DNA from: Rhizophagus sp. LPA8_4_AMF
Lineage: Eukaryota > Glomeromycota > Glomeromycetes > Glomerales > Glomeraceae
Reading direction: 5' to 3'
Assembly: GCA_021464525.1 (NCBI GenBank)
Contig: JADRCO010000167.1
Span: forward strand, 1-46,339
Length of the DNA stretch: 46,339 nt
Notes under the pieces: model-generated
What the model was told of the DNA's origin: nothing
Database searches by the model: none
What the model saw: only the letters and a program-made list of their open reading frames with translations
Translations under genes and position numbers: made by a program
Shown: piece after piece, positions 10,947 to 25,633 of the stretch
Layout of the letters: each line of letters starts with the position of its first letter
How positions within the stretch are numbered: the stretch's first letter is position 1

Positions 10947-12702
10947 TTCGAGATTTGATAGGAAAACGAGTTTCATACTCTTAAAAGAAATTTACTTTGT
11001 ATTTCTTCTTTAGAATTTTTTTTTTTTTTATTTCAGAGAAGAAATTTTTCTTTTGTAATCTATATTGTAAATAATTAATAATAAAAGTCACGCAAATACC
11101 ACACGTTTGTAAAAATAGATATTAATAAATAGTCACGAAATCATTTCGTTTAGAAGTTTAGCAAGAATTAACATTAGTAATTTTTTTAAAGAACAAATCA
11201 GAATAAATCTTGTATAGTAAATGTATTTTACCTTTATCCTGAGAATTACCCGAGAATTAGATCGTTCTTTGATTGATCTAAAAGTTAGTAATTCCAAATT
11301 CATCCGAATATGTAAAAATATTTAAGATACGCTTTACAATAAAGACTTTTATACATTCTTATGTCCTTTAAGAAGTTCATTGGTTAAATATTAATATTTT
11401 TTGCAGAGTCGTCTCTTCGATTTATCAACAACGCTAGCTATTGATTTTCAATATCATTGTTTCAATTTATGTCGTCGTCTTTGATGTTTTTAAAGCAATC
11501 CAATACTACGAACTTATTCTACATCCACGATAAAACTTTTCATTTTAATAATTCTAAATGATCCATCAACCCTCTTTTCTTTGTTTTCTTTGTTTCATTG
11601 CAACCATTTTTCTCATCTATTGGACTTAAAAAACATTAATCTTCAATTATCATCAATTGGCTGTTGTTTCAACATGATCTCTTATGACGGTCCAATTTCA
11701 AATGCTGCATTTTATTGTGTTTTTCTTAAATAATTTACTAAAAGAGAATCGATTCCGCGTTCAGGTTCGTTACAAATGAATGGTTTCTTATTTGAATGTT
11801 ATAATATTATTTATCAAATAATTTCGCTTTCAAATTTTTTTTTTTTGCAATTTGGAAATGCACAATTATAATTTTCTCGTTGCAATAGAATTATTCTAGT
11901 GGCGTGAAGAATCAGTAATAAAAGTCTTCGGTATCAGTTAAAAGACTGAGCGGATTGAGAAAATGATGTTAAAAAAGTTATAGTGAATTTAAAAAATTTC
12001 CACGTGTATTCCGAATTATAGATGTAGTCCAGCCACATTAGGGTGTCCAGGATTTCATGGTGTGATGACCCCAAAAGTGTGGTGTGATTTGGATAAAAAG
12101 TGCGATTTGGTGCGATTTTAATTTTGGCCGGAATTAACATAACTTCGACCAAAGTTACACTTAATTTTAGCTCTTAATTTCAGGCAATATTTTAATGCCA
12201 AATTTTGGGAAACTAAAATTTGTAATTCAGGCTAAAACTAAGATTTGACTAATTTTACCATGTCAAATCATCCAATCAAATTTAATTTACTGCGGATGGT
12301 GTGAAAAATGTGAAATTTGTCAAAAAATGTGATTATACCAAAAGTGTGAAAAAATGACAAAAATGTGAAAAAAGTGTGATCATGCCATTCTGGACATCCT
12401 AAGCCACATTTAGCGGGACTCTTATTATGGTAATTAATTGAATATCATTTTGAAGAACCATAACTATTATTTCTGTCGATTTATTCTTATTTTTTATTTC
12501 TTTATTTATTTTATTTATTTTTTATATCGACTGTAACAAAAATATAAAATTTACAATGTGATTATTTGACTACTTATTTTAAAAAGTAACAACAATAAAA
12601 TATATACAATTATCCTTCTGATAAAAATAAAAAATAATAATAAAAGTAATTTATCCTGGCAAGTAATTATAATTATTAAAGTCAAGAATAAAATATTTTG
12701 AC
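10947..12702. other. gene-free segment between copy C and the ATPase gene
   Basis: Holds the 3' flank of copy C. Its first ~650 bases resemble the flank of pseudogene B. The 363-bp MITE at 12039-12401 lies inside. Between about 12480 and 12700 the sequence is AT-rich and is probably the 3' UTR/terminator region of the minus-strand ATPase gene. No coding signal was seen; the minus-strand open frame 11934-12152 lies largely within the MITE. Confidence 0.5.
12039..12401. mobile_element. hAT-type MITE, 363 bp, copy 1, with 8-bp target duplication
   Basis: Ends are TAGGGTGTCCAG and CTGGACATCCTA (inverted, one mismatch). Flanked by the exact 8-bp direct repeat AGCCACAT at 12031-12038 and 12402-12409. 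Both flanks contain many short TGTGA/TGCGA motifs, a layout typical of hAT subterminal binding sites. No transposase is encoded. A copy of the same length, with no difference that I could find, lies at 41690-42052 with a different target duplication. Confidence 0.93.
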
Positions 12703-17404
<4,702 letters not shown>

Positions 17405-17814
17405 TGTTGTATTGATTTTAGCAACACATCAGCTTGCTTTTATAGATTCGAAAAAATGGGGTTGTACCAAAGACGCGCCAGATCTATAAATTATTACATC
17501 ATCTTAATTAATTAGGTTAATCCTTTATGTACGTTTGTAAGTACCCAGATTCCAAACTTGAATAATTATTCTAGATTTCGTTTTATATCTCTTATTGGTT
17601 AGTGATGATTTTGATGATTTACACTGATTTTCATGAGTACGACGATAAAATAAATTGGATTTCCATATTAAACCAAATTAAAAAAATTTCTCATTCTTTT
17701 TAAAAATAAAAAATTTTTTTTATAGTTTTTCTCTGTATTTCTGTATTTGGTTTTATTTTAATTATTCTATTTAAAAAGGAATATAATTAATAAATTAATA
17801 TAAAAAAAAATAAT
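17405..17814. promoter_or_regulatory. shared 410-bp divergent promoter region
   Basis: Separates the start codons of the minus-strand ATPase and the plus-strand glycosyltransferase, so it must carry both promoters or overlap their 5' UTRs. It becomes increasingly A/T homopolymeric towards the plus-strand start. No specific TATA or activator site can be assigned. Confidence 0.5.
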
Positions 17815-19956
17815 ATGAAACCATTGAAAGCTAGAACACGATCAGTTTCACCAAGTATTCGTGTACCATCTGAAAACAATCCTTCAAAATCTTCATTTGC
17901 GAATAGATCCTTTTTTTTTAAGCGTACCATTAATCAAATATCTTTATTTGAAAAACGAAGATATAAACATATTATATTTTTTATTTTATTATTTTTTTGT
18001 CTTGTTTTATTTCATACTATTTTAAGTCCAATATTATATGGAGGGGAATATGACCAACTTGTATTAGGTATATTTTAAAAATTATTATTATTTATATATA
18101 TGTGTATATATATATGTATTAAATAAATATTAAATTTTGTAGAAAAACAGAAATATGATTCGATACCATATATTGGATTAGATCAAAATATACCGGCTGA
18201 ATTGATAGAGGGTACAACAATTTACCATGTTAGTAAAGAATTTGGACCAGCAACATTGGGTAGAGTGGGTCAAGCAGTAACAGGTTTAGCATCATCACAA
18301 GCGAATAATGGTTCACTTGATGTGAATGTGATAATACCTTTTTATTATTATATAAAGAAATTATATAGGTTACAAAAATTTGCTCAATTAGAAGTACAAA
18401 TTCGTGATAGTCATCAAAAATGGAAACCTGTAAAATTTTTTGTTCACAGATTTTTATGGAATATTACGAGTAATCCAGATGAGATCACGAACCTTTCGGA
18501 ACCTCGTTCGGTTCAAGTTTACTTAATTGGATCACCAATAGGCGTATTTCCTCTTGATTTATCTTTTATGGCTGATGATGTTACGGAAATTTATTCTTCA
18601 CGATTTCCATTATCACAAGATTGGCAAGATATATTTTTTTGTAAGGCAGCTGCTGAACTGATTACATATCTTAATACGGATATCGATACACCACTTTTTG
18701 ATTTAAAGGAAGCTAGAGGTGTAGATGTTGTGCACCTTCATGGATCATCAAATGCTCTTGTAATTGAATTTATGAAATCATTGTATGTAGGAGGAAAATT
18801 TAAAATGGCCCAACCATCAATTGTTTATACTATACATGATCATCTTAAAGAGCATTTATATTCAAATTCGATCGTTAATGTACAGAAATTTATAGAATTA
18901 AAAAATTATTCAAAAATAAGATCACAATATTTTAATGGGCGTCAAATGTATACATCAGCAATTGGAATCGATCAAGCACAAATGGTAACGTTTACTTCCA
19001 AAATTATCGCTCAAGAAATGGTTGAAGACTCGATGGATTTCTATGCAAAAGAACTTATAATACCAAGTATTCTTAAAAGAGCTATTAAAGGAGAGTGGAT
19101 CGGTATCACAAATGGACTTGATTTTAATTTATTTAATCCATTTAATGATACACTGTTAGTAGAAACTAATTCGAATTTTCCAAAAAACATTCATAAGTTT
19201 GATCCAGCTCTTTTATATATCGAATCAATAGAAAATTCTACACAACCACTTATTACCACATCAAAATTTAACGCAAAACTTCATTTAGTCAGAGAAGGAT
19301 TACTATTAAAGGAAGATTTGAATCGTACAATAGTTTTATTTATTGGAAATTTTCAGTATAGTAAAGGATTAGAATTTTTCCAAGCGGCGATAGATCTTTT
19401 AGTATCAAAAAATACTAAATTTATAATTATGGGACAAGATAGTGATTTTCCCATAAGTTCATTAAAACAACTTGTAAGTTATTATCCCAATAATCTTATA
19501 ATTATAGACGATGTAGAATTTAAATTGAATTGGGGAAATTTATATAGGACAGCAGCAGATATATTATTTGTACCAAGTAAAACGGAAAGTTTGGGGTTAA
19601 TGGCAGTTGAAGGATTATTATTTGGAAGTCCAATAGTTAGTATTGGATCCGAAAAATTAAAAGAATATTTAGTTAATAAGACAAATATGAATAGTTATAA
19701 TTATAATTCTTATTTATTTAATTTAAAAGATGAAAATAATTACGAACTTTCAATTAACGAAATGAAAATAGCTTTAAACAATTCTGTAGATGATATGATA
19801 AGATTAAATAATAATCCTATAGAAAAAGAAATTTTTGTTAGAAATTTAATTAAAGATGCATTAAAACTAGGATGGAATAGACCTGGTGGACCTATTGAAG
19901 AATATATTAAAGTTTATCGAACGGCTTTATTAAAATTAAGAAAAAAACTTGATTAA
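17815..19956 (+). CDS. membrane-anchored GT5-like glycosyltransferase (glycogen/starch-synthase fold), 688 residues
   Basis: Exons are 17815-18067 and 18143-19956 with a 75-nt GT-AG intron, 689 codons in all. A basic, Ser-rich N-terminus is followed by one hydrophobic segment at about residues 52-74, suggesting a type II membrane protein of the secretory pathway. The lumenal part looks like a GT-B enzyme: N-terminal half with HVSKEFGPATLGRVG (the place of the KxGGL loop of starch synthases), DVVHLHGSS and YTIHDHL; C-terminal half with GITNGLDFNLFNP (very like the GI.NGID...NP motif of GT5 enzymes), VLFIGNFQYSKGLE and the ESLGLMAVE (E-x7-E) nucleotide-sugar motif. Known GT5 enzymes make alpha-glucans from UDP- or ADP-glucose; the substrate here is unproven. 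The lysine of the KxGGL loop is not conserved. It could be a cell-wall alpha-glucan synthase relative. Confidence 0.75.
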
Positions 19957-20651
19957 AAAAGAATTTTATTAAATTTCTTTTATATTATTACTTTATTAAT
20001 TATATATTACTTAATAATAATTTATATATAGATTTTAATATTATATTTGTTTATATTTTTATATACATGTGTGTAATAATAATAAATACGGAGGGTAATC
20101 CGATGTAATCGTGCTCAGATCAGGTCATGTGGTGGGTCAAATAATTATTTAAAGTTTCCAATTATTACAATTATTACTGAATTACGGCGCAGTGGTCGTA
20201 CAATTGATACAATGATACATCGTATGTCTACCGTAAAAAAATTAACTGAATTAGGTAAATAAAAATATTATATTCTGGAGGTATTCTAAAATGTTTAAAT
20301 ATTATACTATAATTTTTTGACGAATAAAAGTTGTTTCCTTCAAATAGTAAATAAGCCAATCTAAATACGATTAAAAACTAATAAATTGAGTAACACTATC
20401 ATCGTCATTATAATCGCATGATTCGCATAAAAAAAAAAATACATTTGGGTAGTATCACCTTAATTACATTAGTATTACGTTGTTGATCTTATTTTTGACT
20501 AAAAAAAGTTCGTAAATCTTTTTTTTTTTTAATATTTATAATTTGAGATTTTTTCCGTAAAAAAAAAAGACCCAAATATATATAATTTTTTTTTTTTAAC
20601 TCTTGGATAATTAACTATAATAATCTTAATAAATAATTTTCAACTCAGGAA
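19957..20651. other. intergenic region with a possible upstream exon
   Basis: Mostly AT-rich with poly-T runs. Bases of about 20158-20262 read as an open protein-like stretch (ITELRRSGRTIDTMIHRM) that could be a 5' exon of the next gene. The obvious donor (TTAG|GTAAAT) gives a phase that does not join the downstream frame; a donor at ACC|GTAAAA would. I could not settle this. Confidence 0.35.
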
Positions 20652-21230
20652 ATGAATCCAAAAGGAGCTGATTTAAGACGGTTCGTTGAACGCTTTGTAC
20701 AAGTTTACCAAGCTCCAAACGAACATCAAGAAAGAAATTTTTTAATCATATTAAAATCAAATATATTACCAGGACAAGAATTATGGTTATCATATAAACG
20801 TAGAACAGCAACTACAACATCACCTTATAATGAAGAATTATCATTAAAAATGTGGGATGAAACACCAACTTCAGCATGTGGTATGGATGCTTTTGTTACT
20901 TTATTAACAAGTGTTTCTTATAATCTTCAAACATTTGAATGTTTAGCAGAAATACTTACACCTACAAGAGAATTAGTTATGAGATGGATGGCACCTTATT
21001 TACATAGACATAATAAATATGATTTTGAAGAAGATATTTGGTTATGTGATCCTTGGGGAAGTGGGTATTGGACTGAAGATACAAGAGAACTTAATCTTAG
21101 AAGAGATATGATTCATTGTTTAGATATTATTAGACAATTTAATGGTAGGGAAGATGTTATTTCTGAAGCTTTGGGAATTTTGGAGGAAAAGGATGTTTCT
21201 GTATATTTAAAAGCTTATTGTCAAGGATGA
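20652..21230 (+). CDS. unrecognised protein, at least 192 residues
   Basis: A single open frame with balanced composition, clearly unlike the Phe/Ile/Leu-rich noise frames nearby: it is rich in Trp, Glu and Arg (WMAPYLHRHNKYDFEEDIW, CDPWGSGYWTEDTREL). I recognise no family. There is no signal peptide or membrane segment. The ATG comes immediately after a possible splice acceptor (ACTCAG|GAA), so the true N-terminus may lie in an upstream exon near 20158-20262. Alternatively this ATG starts the protein. The stop TGA is followed by an AT-rich 3' region before the convergent NTPase gene. Confidence 0.6.
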   Translation: MNPKGADLRRFVERFVQVYQAPNEHQERNFLIILKSNILPGQELWLSYKRRTATTTSPYNEELSLKMWDETPTSACGMDAFVTLLTSVSYNLQTFECLAEILTPTRELVMRWMAPYLHRHNKYDFEEDIWLCDPWGSGYWTEDTRELNLRRDMIHCLDIIRQFNGREDVISEALGILEEKDVSVYLKAYCQG

Positions 21231-21423
21231 TAATTCGGGTTGAGAATATATATATAGATGAAAGGACAATTTTTTTTCCTTTTTTTTTTTGATAATAATA
21301 ATTATAATAGTACTATAATAAACGCTATGAAAGACAATTAAACATTTTATTAATAAACGTGATTTACCATAAATGAGGCGCAGTAACAATTTTTGACTAA
21401 ATTTAGATAAATTGACCGTATGG

Positions 21424-21500
21424 ATTAAAAGGAAATGTCCAATTATTATAATTTGTACCCATTAAAGGAAATACCCAATTATTATAAGTCATATTCATTA
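21424..21500. repeat. two-copy ~37-bp tandem repeat
   Basis: Two units of the form GGATTAAAAGGAAATGTCC...AATTATTATAA and CATTAAAGGAAATACCC...AATTATTATAA lie end to end between the convergent genes, the second running into the stop region of the minus-strand NTPase. Confidence 0.6.
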
Positions 21501-22163
21501 AAAATTCCCATTATTTAACATTTTTTCTAATTCGTAAACAATATTATCAACCATAAAATCTCTATTTTCATAAGTAACCTCCCAAATTATGAGATTTTTA
21601 TTATCTTTTGATTCACAAAATTTTCCAAATCCAGCTTTATTTCTAATCTCTTTAGCTAAACCATCATGATTCATCGCAACAGTACCAATAACATAAATAT
21701 CTTCATTATCCTTATTATTATCTTTATCTTTTAATACTAAATTTCTTACAATTTCATTAAAATCATTTGAAAAAGATTCCATTTTACCAACTTCATCAAT
21801 TATGATCACATCTAATTTATTTTTTTCAACCTTTTTCTCCTTATTATGAATAGTAATAGAAGGTATGGCTAACCTTTCAAATTCTTCCAAATTAACAATA
21901 TAATTTCCAACTTTTGGTGTATTATTGTCATGAGGATTTCCTGTCCAATACTCCTTTTTACGGGAAAGAACACCTTTTTGTCCATCAATTGTGATTATAT
22001 CAAATCCTATCCTAAAATTATTTGGTCCTTTTGATACTTCAGATGTATAAAAACCATGAGTTGAAATTGTTTCCGGATAAGTAGTTCGTAAATATTTTAC
22101 CAAATTTCTAATTATAGTAGATTTACCAATTCTAGGTTTTCCTGTTAAGAAAAGGGATGGCAT
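21498..22163 (-). CDS. THEP1/NTPCR-family nucleoside triphosphatase, 221 residues
   Basis: Hydrolyses nucleoside 5'-triphosphates, by similarity to bacterial/archaeal THEP1 and human cancer-related NTPase. Visible motifs: Walker A GKPRIGKST at about residues 8-16 (fits GxxxxGKS/T, though the family usually has GPPGVGKTT), GFYTSEV, FRIGFDIITIDGQKGVLSR, VGNYIVNLEEFE, Walker B DVIIIDEVGKMESFS around residue 120, and VIGTVA. The length is a little above the usual 180-200, owing to Lys/Asp/Asn-rich inserts, for example after LVLKDKDNN. Single exon, with the ATG at the very start of the conserved domain. Physiological role in fungi is not established. It is convergent with the gene ending at 21230. 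Confidence 0.85.
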   Translation of the reverse strand: MPSLFLTGKPRIGKSTIIRNLVKYLRTTYPETISTHGFYTSEVSKGPNNFRIGFDIITIDGQKGVLSRKKEYWTGNPHDNNTPKVGNYIVNLEEFERLAIPSITIHNKEKKVEKNKLDVIIIDEVGKMESFSNDFNEIVRNLVLKDKDNNKDNEDIYVIGTVAMNHDGLAKEIRNKAGFGKFCESKDNKNLIIWEVTYENRDFMVDNIVYELEKMLNNGNF

Positions 22164-22906
22164 ATTTTTCTTTTTCTTTAATGGTAAAAGAAGTAAAAAA
22201 AAATCAGAAAACGAAAATATAAAAAGTATAATGAAAATTGAATGAAATTAGAATTACTTTTTATAGTTTAACTTGTGTAACTTTGGCACATGCCTAAATT
22301 AAATCAAGATTTATCGATTTTCGAGGGATATTTCCTAAAAGGATATATATGTATATCGAAGATTTACATACTTTTGTTGAAAATTGTATGAAAATGAAGA
22401 AAAAAAAAAGAGATCTTATATTAATATATTAATAAAATAAGAGAATTATTAAGATCATATGATATTTTCAATAATTAAAAAATGAAAACAAATGATCCCA
22501 TAATCATTATTGATTATAATAACTTTATATCATGTTACATAATTACATAAAAATTTCGTTTCATCACCTTTATCACCTAGTAAATTATCACAGTTCAAAC
22601 TTTATCGATTATTAAAATTTTTTCTTCGCCCAATAATAAAAATAACAATCATATAATGATCATGATCATAATATTAAAAGAATCGGTAAAACTATTTATA
22701 TCACAATAATCACATTTGTAAAAAAGGAAAAAGGTTCATTTTTTTTTAAAGCAAAAATAATTTCTTTATGTACATATATTACACAAATATTCAAATATTT
22801 CAACAAATATCAAATATTAACGCGTATATGAATGATTCAAACATTTACAACAAAATATTTACAAAATTTACAATCATGTAAGAATCAATCATTTTAAATA
22901 ACAAAT
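22164..22906. other. intergenic, no gene seen
   Basis: AT-rich sequence upstream of the NTPase start (its promoter side) and downstream of the next minus-strand gene. Poly-T/poly-A tracts and no coding-like frame on either strand. Confidence 0.5.
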
Positions 22907-23430
22907 TTACAATTTAACATTTTCATCTTCACAATAAACGTGGACACGAATTTCCTTGACCAACGTTACACGATTAGGAGGGAGGTTACTAGAAGTCGAG
23001 GGTTCCTTTGATCTGATTTTATCCATTTTATCCTTGGTCAGTTGATCAATAATGCGTTGCTTGACACGATTATACATTGTCTTCTAATAATGATAATAAA
23101 AATTTTGGTAAATCTTTTTATTTTTAATATGAAAATAATAAAAAAAAATGATTATAATGTCACCTTTTTTTGTTTCTTGGAATCATCATGATTATACATA
23201 GATTCAGGATCATTCATAACTTCATTTTGAGTAGTTTCCGTGTCAAAAGAATACAAATCAACTCTTGGATTACTAAATATTAAATCAAAATCAAGTGGTA
23301 CGTCTTCTTCCAAACAATCTTCTCTATTTACAACCTCTTTAAATTCCTTTTTCGTTTTATCTATAAAAGACTCAACTTTACTTGGAAGTAAACGAAGGTG
23401 AAGATTAAGTAAAGAAAGTTTCGCAGACAT
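22907..23430 (-). CDS. small unknown protein, 147 residues, two exons
   Basis: Exon 1 is 23430-23164 and exon 2 is 23083-22907, joined across an 80-nt GT-AG intron in phase 0 (148 codons). I use ATG at 23430 (MSAKLSLLNL); an in-frame codon further upstream would add a Lys-rich leader encoded by poly-A. The protein has an amphipathic N-terminus, an acidic middle (EEDVPLDFDLIF) and a basic second exon (NRVKQRIIDQLTKDKMDKIR) ending in a short hydrophobic/acidic strand. No family is recognised. Balanced composition and a clean intron argue that it is real. Confidence 0.6.
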
Positions 23431-24074
23431 ATTTATTCGTTTTTTTTTCTTATAATTTTTTTGTGGGAGAGTATAAATCGCCACTTTTTATATGAGGAAA
23501 AAGATATAAAACACGGAAGATGTGTAAAAAAAAAAAAAAAATTTTTTTTTTTAAAAAAAAAAAAAAAAAGGAAAAAGGAAAAAAAAAAAAAAAAAATTTT
23601 TTTTTTTAAAAAAAAAAAGGAAGGTAATAGAAAACGTGAAGAATTTATCGTGTAACGGTTACGTTCTTAAGCACGATATTTTGTTTACTTGAAAAGAAAC
23701 TTTCATTGAGCTTTGACGTAAAAATAAGATTTATTTTAATTTGATCTGTATATAGAAAGTTAAATGAGAATTTTTTTTAGTCTTAAACTACTTTAATTTT
23801 TTTTCTCTCGAAGCTTTATATGATAGATCAATTCACCATTGTCAAAAAAAAAAAAAAGAAAAAAAGATAATCATCATTTTTACACAATAAATTTTACTAT
23901 TTTAAAGTTTCATCACGTGTCTTTTTATTTCGTCACATAACAACTTTCATATGATTTATTCATACTTATAAAAGTTAATTATACTATAATATGATAATAC
24001 TTATAATATATATATATATATTTAGTCACTATTCATCATTATTATCAATAATCTTAACGTCATCATTATCAGAT
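23431..24074. other. intergenic with low-complexity A/T tracts
   Basis: Contains the homopolymer block 23526-23625 and otherwise AT-rich sequence, including a TATATATA run near 24010. It holds the promoter of the small unknown gene and the 3' flank of the glycosylase. The plus-strand frame 23461-23655 is translated poly-A/poly-T, not a gene. Confidence 0.6.
23526..23625. repeat. duplicated A(n)T(n)A(n) homopolymer block
   Basis: Two successive blocks of poly-A, poly-T and poly-A, separated by GGAAAAAGG. Each T/A junction is self-complementary. This is the longest of many T(n)A(n) palindromes in the window. Confidence 0.8.
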
Positions 24075-25050
24075 TTAATCAATGATTTTAAATTCTTTTG
24101 CAAATTCTTTCTTCTCATCATAACGAAAAGAACTATTTAATCCTCCAGTTGATGGTAATAAATAAATCTTTGTAAAACCATTTTTATCAATCCAATCAAT
24201 TTTATCATCATTTTTAAATCCAAATTCATATTTTTTACTAATTGCCATATCATTTTTAATTGACATAAAAGTGGCAAATCCATCTTTTCCATTAAAACAA
24301 ATGAATTTTGGTTTATAATTTCTTATCTTTTCAATAAAAGTTTCGATTTCTTCTCTAATCTCTTCTTTAGGATCAATCTATAAAATAATTGTATGGAGCG
24401 AAGTGTAGGACATTATGAATATTAAATTATCAAAATTATCTATCAGATATCAAAGATCGAAGATAAAAATTAAAAAGATAATTACGAGATTCTTTTGAGT
24501 GAATTTGGTACGAATATTTATCAATCCAATCTTATAATTTAACAATAATCCATCTTCTTCAGGTTTAAGTTTTCTTTCAGTAAATTCTAAAAAAAGACGG
24601 AAGAAATTTAAGAAATTTTTTAAAGTTGAAAGTAAAAGCATTTTGAAAGTTCGCCATCTTACATTCTCCCCTACCCAATAAAAATTGAATATCTTACCAC
24701 TTTCATACAATAATTTATAAAACTGATTATTTAAGCTACAATAATAATGCTCCTTCTTTGCAGCATTCTTACAAGCTGGGACTACTCCAACAAAGATTAC
24801 TATAATAAATAAATAAAATGATCAATTATACGGTCAACACATGAGGTATGTATGTATGTATGTATGTATGTATATGTATATGTATAAGAATATGTATGTT
24901 ACCATCTAAATTGTGATCTATGATGTCAGAAACTCCCTTAACATCTTTATCGTTAGTATTAGAAGTCTTATTAGACTTTTCAATGCCTTGAATGGAATTT
25001 TTAGATTTTCGATGAGTGGTAATTCTTTTGGAAGATTTACATCTACCCAT
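24075..25050 (-). CDS. MUG/TDG-type mismatch uracil/thymine DNA glycosylase-like protein, 217 residues, catalytic Asn apparently replaced
   Basis: Exons are 25050-24903, 24799-24698, 24586-24486 and 24377-24075, all GT-AG, 218 codons. The family flips out U or T mispaired with G and cleaves the glycosidic bond in base-excision repair in the nucleus. Evidence: a basic N-terminal tail (SSKRITTHRKSKNS), then VIFVGVVPACKNA in the place of the VFxGxNPG motif, SLNNQFYKLLYESG (for GPNNRFWKLLHESG), FTERKLKPEEDGLLLNYKIGLINI (close to the family's LTDRRL..EED..LL.YGIGLTNL), PKFICFNGKDGF and LPSTGGLNSS (motif 2). The Asn of motif 1 in E. coli MUG (GINPG) is Val here, so catalysis may be weak, altered or lost. 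Reading-frame errors are unlikely because exon 2 is otherwise conserved. The start is the first ATG, before a Lys-rich tail. Confidence 0.8.
24391..24412. repeat. 22-bp motif related to the inverted repeat at 4857-4978
   Basis: GTATGGAGCGAAGTGTAGG and flanking bases, within the last intron of the glycosylase gene, match the reversed right end of the 4857-4978 element at 18 of 22 positions. Confidence 0.35.
24846..24891. repeat. TGTA-type microsatellite in intron 1 of the glycosylase gene
   Basis: Tandem GTAT units followed by GTATAT variants. Intronic, so without coding effect. Confidence 0.8.
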
Positions 25051-25633
25051 TTTTATTAATTTACGTGAAGGATTTTTAAATTCGCGTTTTTTTTATATAT
25101 TTCCGATTCAAAACAAAATAAAAAATTAGTATATATATTTTTTTTTATTCCTTTTTTTTTTAAAAAAAAAAAAAAATATTTTGATTTTTCAAAGGCTATT
25201 TATTAAATAAAATGATTCGTCTCTCTTCGTCTCATTTTCTTCATTCTTACATATTAAGATATGATAGACATGATCAACCTAAATATTTTTATGTAAGGAT
25301 ATTCATATGAATATTATAATTTTGTATTGTAATGAAAAAAAAAAAAGTGTAGTACAATGTTTAACTGGAAATAAACCTGAAAGGTTTACAGAAAAAAATA
25401 TTAAGAGGAAATATCTATGAATTTTATGATGCGGAAAAACTACTTTGGAAGGTCATATGATTAAAAAAATTTCTCACGAATTACAAATAGTGTTACAATA
25501 TTCCCTTTTTTGATAAACTGTTTTAGTGGTTACAAGTCAAATGAGTAAATTACCCACTCTCTCTTTTTTCTTATATATAAATACTTTCATTTATAAAAAA
25601 AAAAATTTTTTCTCTTTTTTTTGGGGGAAAAAA
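25051..25633. promoter_or_regulatory. divergent promoter region between glycosylase and zinc-finger genes
   Basis: 583 bp between two start codons on opposite strands. Contains T(n)A(n) tracts near 25151-25176 and a poly-T/pyrimidine-rich stretch just before the zinc-finger ATG. No specific factor site can be named. Confidence 0.45.

Noticed and set aside
11934..12152. 72-codon minus-strand open frame
   Set aside because: Lies mostly inside the hAT MITE; the same MITE at 41690 lacks the outer part, so it is chance.
23461..23655. 64-codon plus-strand frame
   Set aside because: Translation of poly-A and poly-T tracts only.
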